Origin: Promerops cafer
Taxonomy: Eukaryota; Chordata; Aves; Passeriformes; Nectariniidae
DNA length: 64,000 nucleotides
Direction of reading: 5' to 3'
NCBI GenBank assembly: GCA_013398275.1
Contig: VZSE01010903.1
Span: 74,635-138,634 of the forward strand
In this document: positions 26,440-39,900 of the stretch, one piece after another
Layout of the letters: the number at the start of each line of letters is the position of its first letter
Numbering within the stretch: the stretch's first letter is position 1
Notes under the pieces: model-generated
What the model saw: only the letters and a program-made list of their open reading frames with translations
What the model was told of the DNA's origin: nothing
Databases searched by the model: none
Position numbers and translations under genes: made by a program

Positions 26440-26690
26440 CCAAGCGCACAGATCTCCTTCCCTTCATGGCCGGAGTGGCCAATCCCCACCTCCTCTGGGG
26501 AAGGGATGCTGTTAGCTGTGGCCTCCCAGAGGCATGAAGGCAGGAGTGCAGCCCTGCGTCCGCGCTCAGCCTCGGTTATGGAGTTCCAGCTGACAGCTAC
26601 AATGTCCCCGCAGGGGATGGAGCTGTGGTTTGCCTCCTCCCCTCCATTACGGTGAGGCAAACTCCAGCAGGAGCTGAGGAGTGTTTCCTT
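26440..26690. other. GC-richer, CpG-containing patch of unknown nature
   Basis: This patch stands out from its AT-rich surroundings, with CpGs in the segments around 26450, 26472, 26558-26575, 26609 and 26651. Both strands are open over much of it (minus strand about 26246-26660 in two frames). On the plus strand a CCCCGCAG acceptor and a GTGAGG donor bound 39 bases at about 26613-26651. I do not recognise a protein, LTR or SINE. It could be a regulatory element, a non-coding exon or an unidentified repeat. Confidence 0.3.
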
Positions 26691-29600
26691 AACTCTCTCT
26701 GCTCAATGCTAGCAGAATCTGTGTCCCAGTAAAGGAAAACAAAAGGAGGATTTTTCACGGATCATTCCAAGTTCCCATATTAGCTACTGCCTCACTTAAC
26801 TTACAGGAACCCAAAGCTGACTTTGAAAACAAAAGGACATTTGATTTTTTAGGTCAAGCTAGCTACAAACAGAGTGAAGAAGTATGTATTTACTTTTGGG
26901 TTTGGCCACTAATTTAGTACATAGACCTGAATAAACCTCTTTCTATGTCTACACATTCCAACTGTAAATCCTGCATAACACTTTTGTCATCCTTCATCTG
27001 ATTAGTCTGTTTAAAATTAGGGATGTCAGTGTCACTGCAGGGTAGATTTTGTTGTGTATTTCTGCCAGTCTTGACTCACTAAATTGTCTGTTTAGGGCTG
27101 CTCAAGTAGTATCATAATATATAAAATTTTGGTATCAGGACACAGCTCATTCTGGTAGACTGCTTTGATCTTCTTTACTCTTGGCTATAGTAACTGCATA
27201 GTGGGAAGGGCTGAATGGATTTGCATGGTACAAGAATTGTGTCATATGCCAATTAACTGAAATGTCTTTATAATCAGTTGTAAAAAGTGATTACGAGTTT
27301 TTTTCTGGACAAACCCATAGTCCTTTGGCAAAAGGGCCTAAACCCCCTGGGTTCTGTAATAAATGTGAAGCACATTTATAGTTCTCTAATACAAAGTGTG
27401 AAGTATCCTTGAAAAAAAAGTGGCAACAAGGCAGAATGGGCCATTTCACAAGAAACAAAGATGTCGGGGTAAACATGCCCTGAAAAATATTGGCAAAATT
27501 CAGTGCCTTCCTTTCAAACGGTGCTTTTGATCTCTTAGGACTCTGCATCTCCCAAATATAAGTGCTGAAGGTACCCTTCTATCATGTCTTTGTAGTTGAG
27601 GATGGGATTTCGGGTTGTATTTTAGAGAATCTGGCAAGTTATGCTGAAGGTGATTGAAGTGGGTTTTAATGTCTAATTAAGAAGAGGGATATGTCTACTA
27701 AATATGTGAGTACTCCAACTGGGAGTAAGGATTATGGTTAAGCAGTTCTGGAAATGTAGAACATGGGCTCATTCCTTACTTCAGCAGTGCTTGAAGATGA
27801 CTCTGTGCAGATATCCAAATTGGGATAACTTATTTTAATGTTTTGGGTAGCCTGGACTTTTATTCTGTGCAGAATGATCACACCTCTGAATTACTGCAGT
27901 AATTTGAAGGGTTCTATGATTTAAATTGAGGCCTTGACATCAACAGATATGCATGTCTGATTTTTAATTACTATGCAGTGATGAATTCCTAGCTTTATAT
28001 TTTTGGGGCCAAGGAGATGGGCATTAGGGTGAGGGAGAGTCAGGAATGTAGGGGAGGGGTGTATTTCTGATTTTTTAAAATCAAACTGAGGTAGTTGCAT
28101 CAACTTAAATATCTTTTATCCTTCAGTGTTCAGAGGCTGGAACCTGTAGGTTTTTTAGTCAAGCATGGTATTGGAGCTCAGCAAGTTTGTGTCCACTGTG
28201 CATGTACTGTTGATGTCTTCAGCAACATCCAAAACCATGAAGTATGAATGGTTATCAATTGATACGAAACCCCATTTTTTAAGTTGCAGGCATCATGGTG
28301 TTCACAGTCTTTAGGGAATGCTGGGTTTAAGGAAGAAAAGGCTGTAGAACCAAAGTAATTTGTGAGTTTGGCAGCTCTGCTAAAGGGAACTGAGAGCTGT
28401 CAATAGATGTGAACAGTGCCTTTTCTCCCCTTGGGGCTGTGCTGCAGCCTGTGTAAAGGGAGGCAAACTCAGATATAAAGCACAATCTGTTGTTGATTTC
28501 AGGCAAAAATGCTCACATGAGCTTGGAGTGGCTAACAGGAGTTTTGTGGCTAACAGAATGCTAAGATTAATGGTGAGATTTGGCCTTCTGGACCCCAAGT
28601 GTCTCCCAGTTGAAACCATAGTTGAATTTTCAAATGTGCTGTGAAGTGATACCTTGCATAGCTGTGTTTCTTTTGCAGGCATTTGTGGGTGCCTATTTTG
28701 TATTCAAGGAGCGTCTTTCGGTTCGGTTTAGGAGCTTAGACAAGGAGAGCAAGGGTACAGAATTGAGATTCATAGTAGAATTCAGAAGGCCCTGTAAGAG
28801 ATGCCAGTACTTTTTCTAGAAATAGTGAATTCCCCCCACTGAGTTTAGGCTTAAATATAGCTTAGGTTGCGGCAAGGAGAGGAGGAGAGGTGTGGATTAG
28901 CACCTGTTTTAAGGCAAGCAAGGAGACTGAAGATAAAGTCCATAGTAAACTTCAAGACACTGTTCTTACATTTCACTCTAGTCTTGTGTCCCTCATGTCT
29001 GGAATTGCAGCTGGGGGACAGGATAATGTCTGGGGCTGTTTCAAACAAAGCCCTGTGTAGTGTCCTGTAGGTCTAAACATCCCCTCACTGTTGTTAAAGC
29101 AACAAGGTTTCCTGTTCTTTGGAGGTGGCTAGTGTTGGAGTGATGCTGTTTAGAACGATTACTATATTTTTTTAATGTGTTTTGGGGTTTCCCTTTTTAA
29201 AGAATTAAAAATGTTAACTCAGAGACAAGAATTTAAAAAATAGTACCAGGATTTGCAGACCTGCACTTCTAAAATCAAGCTTAAGGCTCATTATACTTTA
29301 TGTTCATGGATTTTAGTCGATTACCGTCAGTACATCTAACATAAACTTCATAAGTTCAGCATAAGCATTTTTGAGTATTTTATCTTCTTTATTTTCTTCT
29401 TCTAATTGGACATTAGGAGTGTGTTCTTCACCTTTGAATAGGAGGACTGTAGTTATTGCAGAGAATCAAGTTATAGTTAAGGTAGATTATTTCCCATCTT
29501 TCTGTTCAAGACAAGGTTATTTTCAGGTCTGGGCCTGAACAAAATTTAAGGTTGTGAAAACTTTATCATTAATTATTTTGATCACACTGACAGACAAAAA

Positions 29601-30830
29601 CTAAGAACATCTCTCATGAATCTGAAATCTCATATATCTGATGATAATTATATATAAAGAAGTATATGTTTCAAATGGTGTTGCAAGTTTAGTTTGAGAA
29701 AATTTGAACTTGCAGGGTGTGATTTCTCCTGATTTCTGTTAGATCTGCAGATTTTACCTGAGATGGCTGTGACCTAGTTTATTCTTGATATTTCTTTTAG
29801 AAGTGGTTTCCTAAAGTTTCTCATTTTAGGCATGGTATAAGATTTTAGAAAATACTATAGCAATGACATGATTTATTTTATTCTTCTTTTTCTTTAGGCC
29901 ATCATTAATACATGCGAATAGTTAATTTTTAATTTTGGGAAGCATTTGGTTGTACAGGCACTAACAACACAAGGTGTGTGTGATGCAGTGATGCATATAC
30001 TACTTCCTGATGGAGTTTGTCTCCTTCACTTCTGTCTGCCACGTGAGAGTTCTAAGAAGCAGTTTATAAGGCAGGAATGTGTTCTGTTACCATGAAATAA
30101 TTAAATATTCATTCAAGTGAAAAAGTAAACAAGAATGAAATTTATGATCCATCAGTTGGGATAATAGTGTGGAATATAAAGTGGATGAATGCTCTACCTG
30201 TTGCTTCCATGTTTAGTTAACATGAAACGCTCAGATATTTTGGGGAGCAGGAACTGTAGCACTTTCTCTGCCTTCCAGTATGAACTTTCTAACCAGAGGA
30301 CCTTGGAGTGTACTTTCTTTTGCCTATTATGTCATGGAAATGGGAAAGAAATTGAAGTAATCATGTTATGTAATCTGTATCTTCATAGCTTCAGAAATAT
30401 CCCATGATTTGGACTTTCAGATTACATCTGCAGAGATAGTGATGTAATTATTAGACTAAGAAACCCTAGTGCTCCGACATCCTGAGCCCATATTACCAAC
30501 ACTGTTTTGTTGAGGCACAAAACGTTATTTGGATATGGTGGGGTTTTGGAAAGTTTAAGTAGGTTTGGAGAATGCCAGCACAAGAGAGCCTATAGACAGA
30601 ATAATTAGAGGAATATCTACTTCATGAATTCTTGGAAGACACAGACATGTTAGACCATTGATTGTTACTACAGTTCAGGCAGTGTTAACATGCCCAGGAC
30701 AAGGTTATTTTTATGGAATTAAAAGGATGTATTAATTCTAGAGCACTGAGGTGGCAGCTAGATACATAGATATTTTTTTTAAAAAAACTAGCTTCCTCTA
30801 CTCTTTATTCCCTTCTGCATAATTGTAGTT

Positions 30831-31690
30831 ATCATGGAATCATAGAATTCTTTAGACATACGCACATCACCACAGCTCTAACTATATTTCATAGAATTGT
30901 AAAATGGTTTGGTTTGAAATGGACTTTAAAGATCATCTAGTTCCAAACCTCTGCTGTTGGCAGGGACACCTTGCACTAGACCAGGTTGGTCAGCACTCCA
31001 ATTAACCTGTCCTTGAGCACTTCCAGGGATGGGGCAACCTATTCCAGAGTCTCACCATCCTCCCAGTAAAGAATATTTTTCCCTCATGTATAATCTAACC
31101 CTTCTCTCAGTTTGAAGCCGTTCCCCCTTGTACTGTCGCTGCATGCTCTTGTAGTCTCTCTTCATCTCTCTCGTAACTCCCTGCAGAAAGCCACAATTAG
31201 GTCATCTCAGAGCTTCTCTTTTCCGGGCTGAACAAACACAAATTTCTCAGCCTTTCCCTGTAGGTGCTCCATCCCTCTGATCATCTTGGTGGCCTCCTCT
31301 GGGCTCACCCCAAGAGGTCCATGTCCTTGCTGTGCTGGGACCCCAGAGCTGATGCAGCCCTGCAGGTGGGGTCTCACCAGAGCGGAGCAGAGGGGCAGAA
31401 TCCCCTCCTTGCCCTGCTGCCCAGGGGGCTCTGGATGCAGCCCAGGACACGTTTGGCTCTCTGGGCTGTGAGTGCCATGGCTGGGGCATGTCCAGCTCTC
31501 ACCAACAGCACCCCCAAGTCCTTCTCACAGGGCTGCTCTCCATCCTTTCATCCCCAGCCTGTGTTGATACTGGGGGTTGCCCTGACCCAAGTGCAGCACC
31601 AGCACTTGGTCTTGTTATACCTCATGAGGTTCCCCTGGGCCCATTTCTTGAGGTCATCCAGGTTCCTCGGGATGAAAGCCCACTAGTCCT
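30831..31690 (-). mobile_element. CR1 LINE, avian type, 5'-truncated (minus strand)
   Basis: The plus strand shows the reverse complement of a CR1 3' region. The tail side reads TCATAGAATTGTAAAATGG then GATCATCTAGTTCC (about 30889-30944). This is followed by the AGGGACACCTTGCACTAGACC block near 30962 and the segment GGTGGGGTCTCACCAGAGCG near 31366. The ORF2 C-terminal part runs to about 31690. The GC-rich 31250-31690 region and its open frames are antisense or broken ORF2 and should not be called genes. Compared with the usual avian CR1, about 20 bases normally found between GGGGCA and ACCT-TTCCAG are missing near 31034. The element is truncated at its 5' end (right side). The last tail unit (30831-30850) is separated from the body by about 38 unrelated bases. 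Confidence 0.92.
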
Positions 31691-31736
31691 AGATTAGGCT
31701 GATGTTTCAAACCGTGCCAGGGTTTGTTTCTTAAAG

Positions 31737-31748
31737 AAAAAAAAAAAA
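31737..31748. repeat. Poly(A) run
   Basis: Twelve consecutive A lie about 50 bp beyond the 5' truncation end of the minus-strand CR1. On the minus strand this is a T run, so it is not the CR1 tail. Confidence 0.8.
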
Positions 31749-33560
31749 GTCAAATGAATAGGAAGAACCACAGTACAGCTTAAATTTACTGGGGAAAATA
31801 GGTTTTTTTTGGTGGGTTTGGGGTTTTTTTCTTTAGCAAACATAAAACATGTAAGTAAAGAGTTGTCATACTTTTTTGTGTTAAACTTGTTTCGGCCTCT
31901 AGGGAATCTACCAAACATGCTTATAATAAAAACAGGAAATTTGAGACAGCTCTTAGGTTATTTAGGGGATGCTAGTAAAGAACCCCAGTATCAACATTGC
32001 TAGCTTTTATCCTGTTAAGGTAATTATGGAGATGTCTTCAAACTGTGATTATGCATTGAAAAGATGAGTCAACCAAATTAGCAAACAACTTAAAAGGACA
32101 TAGCAAAGCTACACACTGAATCTGTTTTCTTCATTTCTACCTTGGTTTCTGGCCTCTTTTTAATGTGTTGAATAAGAATATATTTTCTCCTTCCCATACT
32201 GATTAAATGTGGATGTTACAAAGATACTTCTAATGTTTCATGCAAATCTAGCATGATATAATTTGGCATGCTATCAATGGAAGAAGAAAATATCAAATGG
32301 CTGAAGTAATGGTGCTTCAATATTAGATGGAAGAATACATATGCTCATGATAGGCTTGTTTTTAGAAGGTGGAGAAGCATTTGAATAAAATTCTTGATGT
32401 TGAGATGTTTCTGAAAAGAGCATACTCTGAAACCGCAAAAAGACATATTCTGACCTATTTGAAGTCAAAAACTGCCATTTGGCATCTATTAGTGAGCATA
32501 AGAGGATGTCCTGGTGTTAAAGTCCATTCTAAAAAATAAAAAAAAATTAAAAAGCATTTTTAATTAAAACTAAAATCTGTATAATAAAATCCTCTCGTCT
32601 TCAACATAAAAATTGCAGTACTAATGATTAAATGAAACTGTATCTGATTTATGCATTAACACCAAATGAGATTTCTCGAACTTAATTTAAAAAATATTTT
32701 TGTATAGATACATATATATACATAGTTATAAAATTAGCTACCATGAATTATATTTTTTATATTTCTGTACAGATATTTTTACATTTCTGTAAAGATATAT
32801 AAGTCTGAAAAGTTAAGATTGCTAACCTTCAGAAGTTAAAAATACATTCCTTTCTAAGCAAGTGTCCACCTAAGAAATAAGAGATTGAGTATTTTAAATT
32901 TCATAAGATGCAGGCAAAATCTCCAAAGAAACTCCGCAATATCTTGTTTGTTTATGGTGCTGGGTTTTTTTAAGCAAATATATTTATGGAAGGGAGATGG
33001 CAAAAGTTTTGCTCACAGATTTGTATTTTTGAAAAAGAAGCCAACTTTTTCTCACTGTCAATATTGTGCATTGCAGACTGTGAAAATCAAAAGATCCGAT
33101 TTTCCAGAGCGATTCAATTGACATTTCCTTTCCACACTCTAGACTTCCAAAATGTTAAGAGTATTGATTAAACATCTGGTATTTTGGTAGGTTTCCCATA
33201 TCTTTAAAAGAACAGCTCTCAAATGATTTGGAGACTCCAAAGGCTCAAAAGAGGATCGTGCTGTTTCTCATTTTAGTGTAATTGAACAGATTTTGGGGGG
33301 AGAAAAACTTACTTAAAGTTTTATATATCTTGTGTTCTATAGATGTATGCATATAAATGGAATAAATATTCCAAGTGGCATCTCCTTTCATTTTGGATTG
33401 TCATCCTTGTATTAATTTGCTATGGCTAAAAAGGGAGGCTGTCTTTGTCATCTCTTTGAGGAAACAGCAATAATTAAACATATGTCCATAATCTGCTGGT
33501 TTAAGAGATTAGGTTCATGGCTGGGCAACCGTTCTAAAGTCTCTAAGCATGGCCAAGAGT
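31749..33560. other. AT-rich non-coding DNA, no supported gene
   Basis: I see no supported gene or known repeat. The stretch 32521-32830 is extremely AT-rich, with A/T homopolymers and short TATA repeats. Confidence 0.65.
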
Positions 33561-33588
33561 AAATATTTAAGGTAAAATATTTAAGGTA
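33561..33588. repeat. 14-bp perfect tandem duplication
   Basis: The unit AAATATTTAAGGTA occurs twice head to tail at 33561-33574 and 33575-33588 without mismatch. Confidence 0.92.
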
Positions 33589-33649
33589 AAGGATCACTGT
33601 GGAGTCATCTTTTTGTTGCTACAGCATCCCAGCTGCAGCAAGCAGATGC

Positions 33650-33905
33650 CCTGCCCCACAATTCCTGCCTGAATTATCAGTGGAATTATCCTCCATGAAC
33701 TTGTCCAATCTTTTTTTATCTGTGTGACCTCCATAACATCCCATGGCAGTGAGGTTTGCAGCATGGTAATGTGCTCTATGGAAATGTACCCTGACTTACT
33801 TTAAATCTCCCACTTGGTTATTTTCTGGGCTGTTCCCTTATTCCTGTATTTTTTGAAAGAGAAGTCAACTTTTTCTTCTTCACTTTCTCTTAATTCCTGT
33901 TTCTA
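33650..33905 (-). mobile_element. Ancient CR1 fragment (minus strand)
   Basis: On the plus strand the order matches the reverse complement of an old amniote CR1 ORF2/3' region. ATCCTCCATGAACTTGTCCA (33689-33708) is followed by CCTCCATAACATCCCATGGC (33729-33748), then AGTGAGGTTTGCAG. A decayed stretch follows, in which TATTCCTGTATT and TTCTTCACTTTCTC stand in register with the consensus. Many substitutions and indels show it is far older than the copies at 15 and 31 kb. Ends are approximate, and the element may extend to about 34000. The frame is destroyed. Confidence 0.7.
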
Positions 33906-36900
33906 GAAAATGTCTTTTTCAAACTGAGAAATTATTTTTACCCTAATATAGTATGGAAACTGTTTTAATCTGTCCTGTAGACAACCTTAGTGACCCCCGT
34001 GATTCTACAGAACCTTTAATTTTCTATGCATCTATGACTATTTTTAGTTTGTTCTTTTAAATAAGAATTCAGGAAAAAAGTGAGAAAACGAGTGGAGCAA
34101 AAAGGGAAAGACTCTCCCAGCTTCCATTTGCCTACTTTTCACTCACTCATGGGATGTTTTTTTTTTGTTTTTGGAAGGCAATCTATTTGCTTATCCTAAA
34201 CATATCCAAATTTTCTAGAGTTTTATGCCATGAGCAGACTAATTTATATTGCTAATGCAGGGAATTTTTTTTTCAAGTTCAAACAAAGCTGTGTTTCAAA
34301 TTGGCTTCAATGGGATCAGATCTCACTCTCAGAAATAAATAAATGGGAAATATATAAAACATTTCAGTTTCCAGCATTGCAAATTGGTTGAGTAAAATTT
34401 GGGCAATGTTTAAGTTGCTGATGTGCTACTGCTGCTTTCTTGTCATGACTCAGATTTATCTGTTGTATTTCTTGGTTTGGACTGCAGATACTTGTTTGAA
34501 TTAGGTGATGCAATCTAAGCATGGAACTTCAGAGAAGGAAAAATTGAATTTTTTTATTGATTTTATTGTGAAAGGAGAAGAGTTCTTGGGAGAATATAAA
34601 ACTTCAGGGTTTAGATTATACTCTAATAAATTCTAAGCTTCTGATCAGAGTCCTATATTCTCTGGAAGGTAAGATTCCCCTCTGTAAAATTTCCCTCTCC
34701 CCTTGAATGTTTAGAATTCACTTTGCATGCTTTCCCAACTGTTAAATGTGTAACTTTGCTTATGGATGAAAGCCACCACTGCAATGTTCTTCAGCTGCTC
34801 ATAAAGACTGAGGGCTGAATGAATTTCAAAAATGATACATCTCACGTGCCTGAGTGCCAAGTCACAATTTTTGACTCAAGATTCATTTCTCAACAAACTC
34901 TTCCCACTCAGCTATCTGGTTTGTGTCTCAGCAGACAGGTCAGGAAGTAGGAGAAGGACAGGCTGGGTACACGAGCTGGACTGCTCCAAATACAAACTTT
35001 CTCCCTTTCCTCCAGCTAATGTAGCTCAGTACCCAGCAATGGAAACAGGTTCCAAGATGGAAGATGAAGGCAAGGAATTCCCACTGACACTTTTTATTCA
35101 ATAGGTTTTTTTTTTACTGTCTTTCTAGGTCGATGCCATGAAGTGTGAGACAGGGAGCTGGCAGAAGCTAGAAGGAATTTGGTAACAGCAAGGTAATTGT
35201 TATGTTCTTAATGATCCTAGTATTGCTTATGGGATCAGTTATATTAATAAAAGCTAGTTAAAAATGTTTCCTCTGATAATTTTTCATCCAAAATTATATT
35301 TTTATTGAAACAAAATTTGCTAAAAGAGAAATATCTCAGTTCGGCCAATAATGAAAGGTCCAAGTAAGTAATTTCTGGTTTCTTTTTTCCTGGTGAAAAT
35401 ACATTGTTGTGATTTTTCACCTCATCTCACATCACTGTTCATGTATTTTTTAAAATCTATATTCACACAATTATACCATTCTGTCCACTGCCATTATTTA
35501 GTAATTGAACTGTAGCTGCTATTGTGGTGGCAGCATCATCACATGGATAAAGTTGTCTTGCTGAAAAATGGATGATCCAAAACACAAAGTATTCCCAGAA
35601 AGTCAGGTGTCTTTTTAAAGATTTGTTACATTTTGACATGATCCTCACTTCTGGTGAGGGGAAGAGAATCAGAGATTTTATTAGCAGGAGCAAACACATA
35701 CCTTATATTGTAATGTTGCTACACATATTTCTGGAATGCTGCATGCAGCTCACTGCAAAGCTCAAGGATAATTTGCAGCCAAAACCAACATGAAACCAAA
35801 GTTTAAAACATTATGAAGAAAACATTGGTAACATGTAGGTAATTTATGCAGGGTAAAATAAGCATGTAATTTAAAGAAGGATAAATTCTTTCTGACAGAG
35901 CTGAGCAGTGATAACAGTGCTGAAATTGCTCAGGTTGAGTAGTCATTTCCCACTTTTTCAGGCTGATTCCAAAGCTCATTAATTTTTTTCCCCCCTATTG
36001 TCTATAAAGAGGTTTGGATGGAGTTCTTCCCGAAAATGGGCTGAAAATAAGTTCTGGGATAGCAAAGAACTTCAAGTGGAGTTTTGATTTTTTTGCTTCC
36101 TCAATTCCAACTAATTTTTCTCTTCTAGATCCTGCATTCAGAAAAGGTAATAGAAAACTACCATGACTCAGCTTAATAGGGGAAGTGAGAGTGGTTAAGG
36201 CAGTTAAGAGAAATGTGGAGTATTATTACTACCAGTGGACTGTTCTCTTGTTCTTTCAATTTCTCTCCAAGAACTAAATGGATCCTTCAAAATCTGGCTA
36301 ACTACCAAGGACACAATCACACATCTGTGCACCAGATGCACAGAGCATTATATCCAGCTGTGTTACTGCAGCTACATCTGCAGAACACAGCATTTGTCAA
36401 CTTCCATGGCCAGCAGGCTTTGGAAATACTATCTATAGGAATTAAAGCTTGCAGCAGAAGTAAAAGTGTGTGTTTTGCTTTCAGCATTTTTATGTCTTCT
36501 TTTACCTTTGCATTTCTCAACTGAGTTACTTGTAAGTTTGAAATATTGGAGGGAAATAGCAGTTGAGTTTTCAGCCCTGGAGAACTGCTGTCAGGTTATG
36601 GTAAAGAAAAGAAAATTGGTTACATCTCATCCAGTATTTTCATTTTAAATTTTTACTTTTCTCTTAGAAAATATCATAATCAAAGTGTCCAGAAGAATAG
36701 CCTTTTCTTTTTTTGGAGCCGGTGAAGTCCTGTATTGCAGCTGAGGAAAATTGAGGAAAACATTTCTCCTAGAGGCCACTAGAGCAAACTTCCAGAAGAA
36801 TTTGAGCATTTCTGTTTAACTTTCTGAAGTAATGAGTTTTTATCAGGAGGATATAAAACCCCTACCAAATACTCAGAAGCATATGGAGGTTCTCTTGTTA

Positions 36901-39900
36901 TGTAAATTAGCAAAGTTCTGTCATTCATTGCAATATTTATTTTACACATTACCCTCTCCTTTTCTATTCCCCTCAAGGATCTGTTGCAGTCATCATAAAA
37001 ACATGGGAAAAATATTGTATTTGTATACCTTGATTTCTCCTTCCTAACCATGTAACTCTGCCTTGTTAGGGTTATCCATTAGCAAGTTAGTAAAAGGAAA
37101 AGAAAACATTTTTCTTTTGCCCAAAAAAAAGCAGCAGCATTTGGTGGATGCAGATTGGTAACAGTGACCACTCTATTGAACTGGCAGTATTCTTTGAGGT
37201 TTTCAGGCAAGTAGCTTTAAATTACAAATATAATTTCTCACAAAGTGTTAATTTTACACTACTGAATGCATAAAACATTTTTTTATGCTGGCATGTTTGC
37301 ATATGTAAACTTGGTGTGTTTTTATTTTAAAATGTCTCATATTTTTAAAAGTTACTGATTTGCCTTTTCAATTTTACCTTGCTGAATCATTCTATTCAAA
37401 GTTCATCTTCAGTAAATATTCATACTTGATAAGTTGTATTCAAACTTGTGACTTTATTGAAACATGATACATCTTCAAAATTTGACCACATGCAAATATA
37501 TATTGCATTTTCATATTGAAATTTAAAAAAAATAGGGGAATTATTTTATACATATAGAGAAAATGTTTAATCAAAACCACCTAAAACAATGCAACCATTT
37601 TATGAAAAAAGAACAGACATTTGCAAGGAAAAGTTAATATAAAACCAGAATGTGTCATTTTATTAATGTTTACTAATACCAGACCCCTTATGCAGCTGCA
37701 AATGCTAATTATTGAGCACATCTTACCTAAAATTCTCTTTTGCTTTGATTCAGTGGTCTCTCTGTTTATTTTTGAACCTTCTTCCTCTTTGTGTCCTGTT
37801 CTTCCAGTAGTAATAGCTGGATTTTGGATCTTGCCCTGCATATTTGCCTCTTTTGACACTGTCAAGAGCAGAACAGTGTTGTGGTAGCAGGAGACATAAA
37901 CAAGATGAGGAACGTTAATTTTCCCTAACTTAAATCATAGGCAGTGTTATCTAGGCTCTGAACTTAGTTTGTATCCAGATAATAATGGGAAGCAGGATGA
38001 AACATTTTTGTTTTCATTCCAGGCCTTTTAATAGCAAATATTTCTCCTTGGAAGAAATGTTTCTCTAACTGGACATTTTTTCTCCAAAAATGGAAGTTCC
38101 ACTCTACTAGTAACTCATATGAAAGCTACTGGCTGTTTTTCTGCTGTTTGTAACTGGAACCAGAATAAAGGTTACAAATTATGATTCACAGCATGGGTCT
38201 GCTGATGTGGTTAAAATGACTCATAAATTAAGGCGACAGCAAAATCAACTGCATTAATGTGATCTAGAATAAAATTAAGTAGTTGTGTGATGTTCTTGAT
38301 TAAATGGCATGAAGTTGATAAGCTAACTGAATTTAAGGAGAAGGGGAACTGATACTGTTAGTCATAGATATTTCCAGTTGTTTTACTGTAGTGAATGTTT
38401 AATTTTTGTATTTTGTTTTCTATGATGTTAAAAAAAAACCACAAAAAATACTTTGCTGATTAAAACATACTCCACATCTTATGCAAAACACATCTGAGAT
38501 AAAATTACTCCAGTCGGAATGTGGGAGAACAGAATTTTATTCCAAGATTACAGTGTTCTCACTAACATTCTCAACTACCTATACACTTCCAGAATATTTT
38601 GTAATGCTTAAAATATTCTCACTGCACTTTTGAAGTCAGCTATATCAGTCACAGTTAAGTTTTGTCTAGGGTAGGGTTTTTTACCTCATTTCCTCATTGC
38701 CTTTGTCTTCTGCAAGGAAAAGGGAGGAATTATGTGATGTTTTCCTTTATTGCTGAAAAATGCTAGTCCTTTGACGTGACAGGTGTCTAGGACCTGTGCA
38801 TTCCCATGGTGTAAATAAAAACATATTTACAAAGCTCTGGAATTAATGTCCTCTCTCACATATGAAGAGATACTAATGAAAGAATAGGTGGGGAGATTTA
38901 AGTAAACAGAGAAAATAAGGGTGAGGTAGAAGGTTATAAAAAGTAAATAATATCAAATACTGATGTTCTGGAAAGTAGTATCTTTCCAGAAAATATATAA
39001 ACATGGAAAAAATAAGGAAGAAATAACCTGACAGCTGCAATGAATGTTGAAGTTCAGAAGGAGCACTAACCTTGCTACGTACAGCTGGAGAGACATGGAA
39101 AACAAAAGTGGTAAAAGGAGCTGTTCTGATAGACTGTAAAGTAGACAAAAGAAAGCCAGAAAAAGGTTGAATGTTAGAGGAGATTTCCATTGCTGTATTA
39201 TTGTTCTCTATTCTAAATTAAAAACTACTCTCACTAATATTTTGAAAAAAAATTCTTGCTTATTCAAAACCTTATTGAATCTAATATTTGTTTGGAAGTA
39301 TTTAATAGATATCAGATGTTTATGAGATGTTAGAAATGTTTGTGTGTGATTCGCTCATCATAAATAAAAAGCACCTTGGAAGCAAAACTAAACTCCTGAA
39401 AATAATTTTGATTATTTCATGTTGAAATGGTCAGGAGGGACAAATACCAAGTTCTGTGATTTACTTTGGTAGTACAGCCTTGCCTGTTGATGTTGTTACT
39501 ATTGCTTGGTGGCATTTGTTACTTTTGTAATGTCCTCAAGTAGGTCACCAGCACTTTTTTGACAGGCAAAGGGGAATATGAAAGGTGTCTTAAAGTCTTT
39601 GGCACAGTCCCTTGAGTACCTATGATACAAAAGCCTTCTCTTAATATATATTTTTTACTATTCTGCTCATAGATGTTCAAATCTGAATCCATTTAGGAAG
39701 ATAGGTAATATTTTTTATTAAAATTTTCATATTTAGTCATAAGAAGCAGATGGAAAGAGGACGGGCTCTTGTATCAGTAATATCACAGAGGGCAATAAAG
39801 TATTCACTGATACATGATGTGCTAACCAGTTTCCTACAAGGAATTGTTATGAGCTCTACTGTCATCTTACACTGAGAGAGAAGGCAGGGGTTTAGGAAAG

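Larger units (their letters stand above)
15734..30830. other. Non-coding DNA, no supported gene
   Basis: This is mostly AT-rich unique sequence with small tandem duplications (17070-17129, 22008-22040), a T/G-rich tract (19571-19668) and a GC-richer patch (26440-26690), each listed separately. Overlapping open frames on both strands at 16100-16560 (144 and 146 codons) are unrecognised and probably chance. I see no RNA gene or identifiable transposon besides these. Confidence 0.6.

Noticed and set aside
26800..26880. Minus-strand exon-like segment ending at a GTAAGT donor near 26810
   Set aside because: With the upstream acceptor all three frames contain stops. The alternative is a 16-nt exon that breaks frame.
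31247..31697. Cluster of GC-rich open frames on both strands
   Set aside because: They lie inside the minus-strand CR1 copy and are antisense or broken LINE sequence, not host genes.
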